Assembly: GCF_014230315.1 (NCBI RefSeq)
Contig: NZ_JACLAW010000003.1
Location: 296,752-360,751, forward strand
DNA from: Novosphingobium flavum
Lineage (GTDB): Bacteria; Pseudomonadota; Alphaproteobacteria; Sphingomonadales; Sphingomonadaceae
Length of the DNA: 64,000 nucleotides
Reading direction: 5' to 3'
The notes under the pieces are model-generated. The model ran no database searches and was not told the origin of the DNA. It saw only the letters and a program-made list of their open reading frames with translations. Within the stretch, counting starts at the first letter, position 1. Each line of letters begins with the position of its first letter. Both the position numbers and the translations under genes were made by a program. Below are positions 58,505 through 64,000 of the stretch, in pieces.

Positions 58505-58861
58505 TCAGCTGCCGAACAGGCCCTTGGCGAGGCCAGTGAGATCGTTGATCGGATTGCCGTCGCCATCCTTGTCGAGCATGCCGAGCAGGCTCGATGCCTG
58601 GGGATGCTCCGACAGCATCCGCGCGAATTCGCCGAGCGAGCCTTCGCCGCCGATATGGCTGACGATCTGGCTGAGCACCGAGGCATCGAGCCCGGTCTTC
58701 TCGGCCGCGGTATCCACCGTATCGCCCGGCGCGGCGTGAGCGGCGGAAAGCGCCGCGATCGCCTTTTCCGCCGTGGAGGGATCAAGGCCCACCTTGTTGG
58801 CAAGATTCTCGATGTCAACGTTGCTGCTGATCTGGCTGAGGATCGAATCGAACACGCTCAT
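58505..58861 (-). CDS. YidB/DUF937-family protein
   Basis: A 118-residue soluble, helical protein. The repeated helices DIENLANKVGLDPSTAEKAIAALSAA, TAAEKTGLDASVLSQIVSHIGG and the end LLGMLDKDGDGNPINDLTGLAKGLFGS are the DUF937 pattern. GGGAG lies about 9 bases before ATG 58861. The function of the family is unknown. Confidence 0.85.
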   Translation of the reverse strand: MSVFDSILSQISSNVDIENLANKVGLDPSTAEKAIAALSAAHAAPGDTVDTAAEKTGLDASVLSQIVSHIGGEGSLGEFARMLSEHPQASSLLGMLDKDGDGNPINDLTGLAKGLFGS

Positions 58862-58950
58862 CGCGGGAAACTCCCTTGGAATGGACCTGCCGATGATGGG
58901 CGCCCCCCGGGCGGGCGCCAAGTTAATTCCGCGTCAGAAAGGCGCCCCCC

Positions 58951-58988
58951 AAAAAGCGAAAGCCCCCGCCGCTTGCGCGGCGAGGGCT
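58951..58988 (-). terminator. Intrinsic terminator of pckA
   Basis: On the minus strand AGCCCTCGCCGC and GCGGCGGGGGCT pair (one mismatch) around a short loop, followed after TTCGC by TTTTT. It lies 22 bases after the pckA stop. Confidence 0.75.
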
Positions 58989-59009
58989 CCCTCTCGCTGT
59001 TCTGATCGA

Positions 59010-60623
59010 TCAGGCGGCGACGGCAACGCCCGGAGCGGACTCGAGGACCGCCGCGTCGACATGTTCCTCGAACTGGGCGAAGTTCTCGACGAAGGCCTTC
59101 ACCAGGTCGAGCGCGGTGCGGTCGTATTCTTCCTGGTCAGCCCAGGAACCGCGCGCGTCGAGCAGCTTGGAGTCGACGCCGGGGACCGCGGTGGGAACCT
59201 CGAACCCGAAATTCGGGTCCTTGCGGAATTCGACGTCGTTCAGGCTGCCGTCGAGCGCGGCGTTGAGCAGGGCGCGGGTGGCCTTGATCGGCATGCGCTT
59301 GATCCCCGGCTGGGTGGCCTTGCCGCCCGACCAGCCGGTGTTGACCAGCCAGCACTGCGCGCCGCCCTTGGCGATCCGCTCCTTGAGCAGGTTGCCATAG
59401 ACCGAGGGGTGGCGCGGCATGAAAGCGGCGCCGAAGCAGGTCGAGAAGGTGGCTTCCGGCTCGGTCACGCCGATTTCCGTGCCCGCGACCTTGGCGGTGT
59501 AACCCGACAGGAAGTGGTACATCGCCTGTTCCGGGGTCAGCCGCGCGATCGGAGGCAGCACGCCGAACGCGTCGGCGGTCAGCAGGATGATGTTCGACGG
59601 CGGGGGCCCGAGGTTCTTCTCGCTGGTGTTGGGGATGAACTCGATCGGATAGGCGCCGCGGGTGTTTTCCGTCTTGCTGGCATCGGTGAAGTCCAGCTCG
59701 CGGGTTTCCGGGTCCATCGCCACGTTCTCGAGGATCGTGCCAAACATCTTGGTCGTGGCGTAGATCTCGGGCTCGCCCTCGGCCGAGAGGTTGATCATCT
59801 TGGCGTAGCAGCCGCCTTCGAAGTTGAACACGGCGGTGTCCGACCAGCCATGCTCGTCATCGCCGATCAGGGTGCGGCTGGCGTCGGCCGAAAGCGTGGT
59901 CTTGCCGGTGCCCGACAGGCCGAAGAAGATGGCGCTGGTGCCGTCGGCGCCGATGTTGGCCGAACAGTGCATCGGCATCACGCCCTGGGCGGGGAGCAGG
60001 AAGTTGAGCAGGCCGAACACGCCCTTCTTCATTTCGCCCGAATATTCGGTGTTGCCGATCAGGATCATCTTCTCGGTGAAGTTGACCGCGATCACCGTGT
60101 CGCTGCGGCAGCCGTGGCGTTCCGGATTCGCCTTGAAGCTGGGCAGGTTGATGATGGTGTATTCGGGGGCGAAGGCGGCGAGTTCTTCAGCCGTGGGGCG
60201 CACGAACAGGGTGCGAACGAACAGGCTGTGCCAGGCCTTCTGGGTGATCACCCGCACGTTGAGGCGGTATTCCGGCTGGCTGCCGCCGAACAGGTCGGCG
60301 ACGTACAGCTCGTCCTGATCCTTGAGCGCCTCGAGGAAATCGGCCTTGAGGTTGGCCCAGTGCTCCACCGCCATCGACTGGTTGATCTTGCCCCAGTTGA
60401 CCGTGCTTTCGGTCGCGGCGTCGCGGACGATGAACTTGTCCTTCACACTGCGGCCGGTGAACTTGCCGGTGTCGACGAGCAGGGCCCCGTCCTTGGTCAG
60501 CTGCCCCTCGCCGCGCTGCAACGCGTGTTCCACCAGCGGCGCCGTGCCGAGGTTGGCGAAGATGGTGGCGCTGGTGGTGATGCCCTGGTTTTCAAGCGGG
60601 AAAGAAAGCGATGCTGCGGTCAA
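59010..60623 (-). CDS. pckA: Phosphoenolpyruvate carboxykinase (ATP)
   Basis: First step of gluconeogenesis from oxaloacetate, 537 residues. The kinase P-loop is GLSGTGKTT (235-243) and metal ligands follow in GDDEHGW (254-260). RSVKDKFIV and NRRYF-type substrate residues sit in the N-terminal part. TTG at 60623 is the start: GGGAG lies 7 bases upstream and no in-frame ATG is near. It is divergent from chvI; in Agrobacterium and rhizobia pckA also lies beside chvI-chvG. Confidence 0.96.
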   Translation of the reverse strand: MTAASLSFPLENQGITTSATIFANLGTAPLVEHALQRGEGQLTKDGALLVDTGKFTGRSVKDKFIVRDAATESTVNWGKINQSMAVEHWANLKADFLEALKDQDELYVADLFGGSQPEYRLNVRVITQKAWHSLFVRTLFVRPTAEELAAFAPEYTIINLPSFKANPERHGCRSDTVIAVNFTEKMILIGNTEYSGEMKKGVFGLLNFLLPAQGVMPMHCSANIGADGTSAIFFGLSGTGKTTLSADASRTLIGDDEHGWSDTAVFNFEGGCYAKMINLSAEGEPEIYATTKMFGTILENVAMDPETRELDFTDASKTENTRGAYPIEFIPNTSEKNLGPPPSNIILLTADAFGVLPPIARLTPEQAMYHFLSGYTAKVAGTEIGVTEPEATFSTCFGAAFMPRHPSVYGNLLKERIAKGGAQCWLVNTGWSGGKATQPGIKRMPIKATRALLNAALDGSLNDVEFRKDPNFGFEVPTAVPGVDSKLLDARGSWADQEEYDRTALDLVKAFVENFAQFEEHVDAAVLESAPGVAVAA

Positions 60624-60674
60624 GTATCATCTCCCAAGGAAGGCTGCAGTTTCGGTTTGGCCCGGAAAACCTGC

Positions 60675-60690
60675 GTATGCATAGGTATGC
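60675..60690. promoter_or_regulatory. Phased direct repeats in the pckA-chvI gap
   Basis: GTATGC at 60675-60680 and 60685-60690, exactly one helical turn apart, with GCG flanks and a central TATGCATA palindrome. It lies 52-67 bases upstream of the pckA start. This spacing suits an OmpR-class regulator such as ChvI, but the match to a ChvI consensus was not checked. The rest of this 287-base gap shows nothing recognised. Confidence 0.4.
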
Positions 60691-60910
60691 GAGAATCGAA
60701 GCGGCGAATAGTCGAGCCTTGGCGACGCGTCAAACGGGCAAGAACGATGGGACCGATCCCAATCAACAAAAAGCTCTGATGGTGTGGCAAAAACGCGACC
60801 GGAGGGCGCTTTGCGCGCCGCCGATGCTGCAATTTCGGTGGCCGCAGCACACTGGCGCCCGCCGACAAGGCCCCTTGCCGCGAAGCCGATTTGGCCTTCT
60901 ATAGCGCATC

Positions 60911-61666
60911 ATGGCCCCTGCAGCAGAGCATGAACCCGATCCGGCAGGCCCGCAGCAGGTCATCGCGCTGGTCGACGATGACCGCAACATCCTCACCACC
61001 GTCTCGATCGCCCTGCAGGCGGAGGGCTTTGCCACGCGGGTCTATGCCGATGGTCAGGCCGCGCTCAAGGCCCTGCTGGAAAACCCGCCGGATCTTGCGA
61101 TCTTCGACATCAAGATGCCGCGCATGGACGGGCTCGAATTGCTGCAGCGGCTGCGCGCGCAATCCGACATGCCGGTGATCTTCCTCACCTCGAAGGACGG
61201 CGAACCGGACGAGGCGCTGGGCCTTGCCATGGGCGCCGACGACTACATCGCCAAGCCGTTCAGCCAGCGCCTCCTCGTCGCCCGCATCCGGGCGATCCTG
61301 CGCCGCACCGAACTGCGCCGTCCGCGCCCGGAAAACGGCACTGACGAGGCGGAGGAACTGCCCCAGCCGGTGCGCCGGGGGCGGCTGGTGATGGACCCGC
61401 CGCGCCACCTCGTCACCTGGGACGACAAGCCGGTGGCCCTGACGGTCACCGAGTTCCTGATCCTCGAGGCGCTGGCCGGGCGGCCGGGCGTGGTTAAAAG
61501 CCGCAACCAGCTGATGGACGCGGCCTACAGCGACGACGTCTTCGTCGACGACCGCACGATCGACAGCCACATCAAGCGGCTGCGGCGCAAGTTCCGCGAG
61601 GTCGACCCCACATTCGCGGCGATCGATACGCTCTATGGCGCGGGCTATTCCTTTGCGGAAAGCTGA
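60911..61666 (+). CDS. chvI: OmpR-family response regulator ChvI
   Basis: A 251-residue regulator. The receiver has the acidic pocket at Asp22-Asp24, acceptor Asp66 ([12 protein letters not shown]), Thr93 and Lys115. The winged-helix output domain ends [27 protein letters not shown], a hallmark of ChvI. It acts with ChvG in acid and envelope-stress control. The stop lies inside the start of chvG (32-base overlap). Confidence 0.94.
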   Translation: MAPAAEHEPDPAGPQQVIALVDDDRNILTTVSIALQAEGFATRVYADGQAALKALLENPPDLAIFDIKMPRMDGLELLQRLRAQSDMPVIFLTSKDGEPDEALGLAMGADDYIAKPFSQRLLVARIRAILRRTELRRPRPENGTDEAEELPQPVRRGRLVMDPPRHLVTWDDKPVALTVTEFLILEALAGRPGVVKSRNQLMDAAYSDDVFVDDRTIDSHIKRLRRKFREVDPTFAAIDTLYGAGYSFAES

Positions 61667-63221
61667 CGACCCGGAAGCGCAGTCCGCCCCCGGGCCGCTG
61701 TTCTGGACGCGGCGCTTTTCGCTGACCGCGCGCATCCTCGCGGTGAACCTCGTCGTGCTCAGCCTGATGGGGGCGAGCGTGATCTACCTCGATTCCTACC
61801 GCAAGCAGCTGATCGCCGAGCGCTTCAAGCTGGCCCGCTCCGAGGCCCTGATCATCGCCGACGCGCTCGCCGAAACCCCGCGCACCGAGCGCAAGCCCCT
61901 GCTCGCCCGGATCGGCAGCGAGCAATCGCTGCGCCTCAGGCTCTATGACGCCAAGGGCCGGCTGATCGCGGATTCGTTCCAGATCGCCGACGAGCCGGGT
62001 TTTCGCCTGGTCGATCCCTCGGGCGAGCCGTGGACCATGCGCATGGCGCGCGGCATCGACACGGCGATGGACCGGCTGGTCGGCGCGCCGCCCGTGCCCG
62101 ACTATGTCGAGCCCGCCATCGCCACGGCCGATGCCTGGCCCGAGATCCGCGAGGCGCGCGGCACCGGAGAGGCCGCCGTGCGCCAGCGCCTCGCGCCAGA
62201 CCGCACCCCGGTGATTTCCTCCGCCGTGCCCTACGGCGAGCGCGGCGAGATCCTGCTCACCACCCGCAATGCGCGCGACATCGTCGACAAGGTGCGCGCC
62301 GCGCGGCAAACGCTGGCGATCATCGTCGGCGTCGCGCTCGCCATCTCGATCCAGCTCTCCCTGTTCCTCGCCCGCACCATCATCCAGCCGCTTCAGGCGC
62401 TGGTCCGCGCCGCGACGCGGGTGCGCTCGGGCCGCGAGCGCGAAGTGGTGGTGCCCCGCCTGCCCGAACGCGGCGACGAGATCGGCCTGCTCGCCCGCGC
62501 CATTTCCGACATGGCGACGACCCTGCGCCAGCGGATCGACGCAGTGGAAACCTTCGCCGCCGACGTGGCGCACGAGATCAAGAACCCGCTCGCTTCGCTG
62601 CGCAGCGCGGTCGAGACCTTGGGCCATGTCGACGATCCGGCCCTGCGCAAGGAACTGATCCGGATCGCCGCGCACGACGTGCGCCGGATCGACCGGCTCG
62701 TGACCGAGATCGCCGACGCCAGCCGGATCGACGCAGAACTCACCCGCACCCGGTTCGAGCCGGTCGACATGGCCAAGCTGGCCGAGGCGCTCGTCGCCGC
62801 GCGGGCCGAACGCGGCAGCGACGGCACGCGGCGCATCACCCTGCGCAAGGGCAAGGGCAGGATGCGCGTGGCGGGCGATGCCGCGCGGCTCGAACGGGTG
62901 CTGGTCAACCTGCTCGATAATGCGGTATCCTTCTCGCCCGACGGAGGCGAGATCACTCTCGCCATCGGGCACCGGGAAGGCCGGGTGCGGATCGCGGTGA
63001 GCGACGAGGGCCCGGGCATTCCCGAGGAGGCACGCGAGAAGGTGTTCGAGCGTTTCCACTCAGACCGGCCGGAGGGCGAGGACTTCGGCAGCCATTCGGG
63101 CCTCGGCCTCGCCATCGCCCGCACCATCGTGACCGCCCACGACGGCACCCTTGCGGCCTGCGACCGCGACGACGGCAAGCCCGGCGCCTGCCTCGTGATA
63201 GACCTGCCGGAGGCACCATGA
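61635..63221 (+). CDS. chvG: Sensor histidine kinase ChvG
   Basis: A 528-residue inner-membrane kinase. Membrane helices at about 33-52 and 226-246 enclose a periplasmic sensor domain; HAMP (about 247-300), phospho-acceptor His313 in VAHEIKNPL and an ATPase domain with NLLDNA and [10 protein letters not shown] follow. The N-terminal ATG gives a 32-base overlap with chvI; TTG 61653 is an alternative. Coupled to hprK by a 4-base overlap. In rhizobia its activity is held down by ExoR; no exoR is in view. Confidence 0.94.
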   Translation: MARAIPLRKADDPEAQSAPGPLFWTRRFSLTARILAVNLVVLSLMGASVIYLDSYRKQLIAERFKLARSEALIIADALAETPRTERKPLLARIGSEQSLRLRLYDAKGRLIADSFQIADEPGFRLVDPSGEPWTMRMARGIDTAMDRLVGAPPVPDYVEPAIATADAWPEIREARGTGEAAVRQRLAPDRTPVISSAVPYGERGEILLTTRNARDIVDKVRAARQTLAIIVGVALAISIQLSLFLARTIIQPLQALVRAATRVRSGREREVVVPRLPERGDEIGLLARAISDMATTLRQRIDAVETFAADVAHEIKNPLASLRSAVETLGHVDDPALRKELIRIAAHDVRRIDRLVTEIADASRIDAELTRTRFEPVDMAKLAEALVAARAERGSDGTRRITLRKGKGRMRVAGDAARLERVLVNLLDNAVSFSPDGGEITLAIGHREGRVRIAVSDEGPGIPEEAREKVFERFHSDRPEGEDFGSHSGLGLAIARTIVTAHDGTLAACDRDDGKPGACLVIDLPEAP

Positions 63222-63637
63222 CTCTTCTGCACATTGCCAGCGCCGTGGCGATCGGCGAACGCGCGATCCTGATCGAAGGCGAAGCGGGCACCGGCAAGTC
63301 GAGCCTCGCCCTCGCCCTGATCGACCGCGGCGCCGTCTTGATCGGCGACGACGGGGTGGCCCTTGCCACCAAGGGCACCCACCTCCTCGCCTCCAACCCG
63401 CCCAACATCACCGGGCTGATCGAGGTGCGCAACGTCGGGCTGGTCCACCGCCAGACGGTATCGGGAATCCCGGTCGCGCTGGTCCTGCGGCTCGATCCGG
63501 AGGCGCCGCGCTACATCGAAGAGGCCGAGCGGACGGTGCTGGCCGGCATCGACCTCCCACTGGTCCGCCTCTGGCCCGACAGTCCGGTGCTTGCCCTGCG
63601 CGCCGAAGCCGCGCTGGCGCTTTATGGCGAAGGCTAG
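63218..63637 (+). CDS. hprK: Short HPr kinase/phosphorylase
   Basis: A 139-residue HprK lacking the N-terminal half of the roughly 310-residue Firmicutes enzyme. The P-loop GEAGTGKS (21-28), LIGDDGVAL and the signature NITGLIEVRNVGL are visible. Short HprK proteins are the alphaproteobacterial norm and act in the nitrogen-PTS branch with HPr. rapZ and the PTS genes that usually follow are not seen before the window ends. Confidence 0.92.
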   Translation: MTLLHIASAVAIGERAILIEGEAGTGKSSLALALIDRGAVLIGDDGVALATKGTHLLASNPPNITGLIEVRNVGLVHRQTVSGIPVALVLRLDPEAPRYIEEAERTVLAGIDLPLVRLWPDSPVLALRAEAALALYGEG

Positions 63638-63740
63638 GCCGGACCGACGTTTGCAGTCCTGAATGAACAGGCCCGCGTCGGACAATCTTTGCCCGTCGCC
63701 GGACCACAGCAATGTTGGGCTTGCGGCCATTGCCCCATTC

Positions 63741-63830
63741 CCGTCATCCCGGACTTGATCCGGGATCCCGCTTTTTCGCAGCACAGTCGCGAAAAGGCAG
63801 CGGGGCCCCGGATCAAGTCCGGGGCGACGG
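63741..63830. repeat. Palindromic repeat, CCCGGACTTGATCCGGG family
   Basis: CCCGGACTTGATCCGGG and CCCGGATCAAGTCCGGG form near-perfect inverted arms, with CCCGCTTTTTCGC and GCGAAAAGGCAGCGGG pairing inside. It occupies most of the noncoding stretch after hprK. Such elements recur across alphaproteobacterial genomes; one copy is seen here. The rest of 63638-63921 shows nothing recognised. Confidence 0.75.
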
Positions 63831-63921
63831 CTATCGATGATGCAACGGCAGCGCGAAAATGGCAGGAAAGTTAGGGGAAGCGAACCTTGCCTTGTGTCAT
63901 GGCCGGACCTAATCTCGAACA

Positions 63922-64000
63922 ATGCCGACGCGCACCTTCGACTTTCAACCTCGCTGGAAAGAGGAACTTGTAGTCTCCAGCGGCGACCGATCGTTCGTGC
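63922..64000 (+). CDS. Start of an unidentified gene (3' truncated by window edge)
   Basis: An open frame of 26 codons from ATG 63922 to the window end, reading MPTRTFDFQPRWKEELVVSS and on. The ribosome-binding site is weak. It is not enough sequence to name a family. Confidence 0.4.
   Translation, partial: MPTRTFDFQPRWKEELVVSSGDRSFV

Overview
The window is a GC-rich, densely coded chromosomal segment from an alphaproteobacterium, most likely a sphingomonad (Sphingomonas, Novosphingobium or a relative). The evidence is the rpmF-plsX-fabH-ihfA-merR block, an atpHAGDC operon without F0 genes, a two-gene glycine decarboxylase behind a tandem glycine riboswitch, rnhB next to a CcrM-type methylase, and a chvI-chvG-hprK cluster divergent from pckA. 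No rRNA, tRNA, CRISPR array, prophage, transposase or integrase gene was recognised. Almost all of the window reads as core genome with small accessory ORFs between the blocks.

Layout. 1-1.7 kb: the 3' part of a DinG-like helicase, then sixA. 1.7-4.9 kb (minus strand): rpmF-plsX-fabH-ihfA-merR, joining phospholipid and fatty-acid initiation to a ribosomal protein. 5-11.1 kb: single genes (MAPEG protein, metallo-hydrolase, an S24 repressor divergent from a tiny DNA-binding-like protein, a 2OG oxygenase, cysS, two exported proteins). 11.1-16.9 kb: a CobT-like VWA protein, a small transaldolase, priA and a glycine-zipper envelope protein. 17.3-20 kb: ada, divergent from a membrane-anchored trypsin-like protease. 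20.3-25.2 kb: the F1 ATP synthase operon, closed by a clear terminator. 25.3-31.6 kb: envelope and transport genes, an orphan cpaF and an entericidin. 31.6-36.9 kb: the riboswitch-led gcvT-gcvH-gcvPA-gcvPB operon. 36.9-41.9 kb: an oxidoreductase, a dgt-like dNTPase, a racemase, pntB-pntAB (no pntAA here) and a 41-residue oxidase subunit. 42-49 kb: a degenerate NtrC-type regulator, folP, ccrM, rnhB and a PQQ-type sugar dehydrogenase. 48-54.8 kb: GNAT, Nudix, CCA enzyme, aspartic protease, parC and a DJ-1/PfpI protein. 54.8-58.9 kb: an adrenodoxin-type ferredoxin with two overlapping cysteine desulfurases, a hydrolase and small proteins. 59-64 kb: pckA, chvI, chvG, hprK and the start of an unidentified gene.

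Strongest non-gene signals. (1) Eleven GANTC sites lie within 159 bp directly upstream of ccrM. Two fall in the spacer of the best candidate promoter and one overlaps its -10, so the methylase probably reads its own methylation state. (2) The NtrC-type regulator at 42 kb lacks the GAFTGA threonine and both arginine-finger positions, so it is probably not a working sigma-54 ATPase. (3) GC-rich hairpins without U-tracts sit in the two longer intercistronic gaps of the atp operon. (4) A 13-bp direct repeat with 21-bp period lies between ada and the protease gene. (5) A 15-bp tandem duplication repeats the last five codons of the transaldolase gene, including the stop. (6) Palindromic dispersed repeats occur at 25.2, 44.9 and 63.8 kb.

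Several starts are GTG or TTG. Many long opposite-strand ORFs, for instance against cysS, atpA and pntB, are GC-driven shadows and are omitted.
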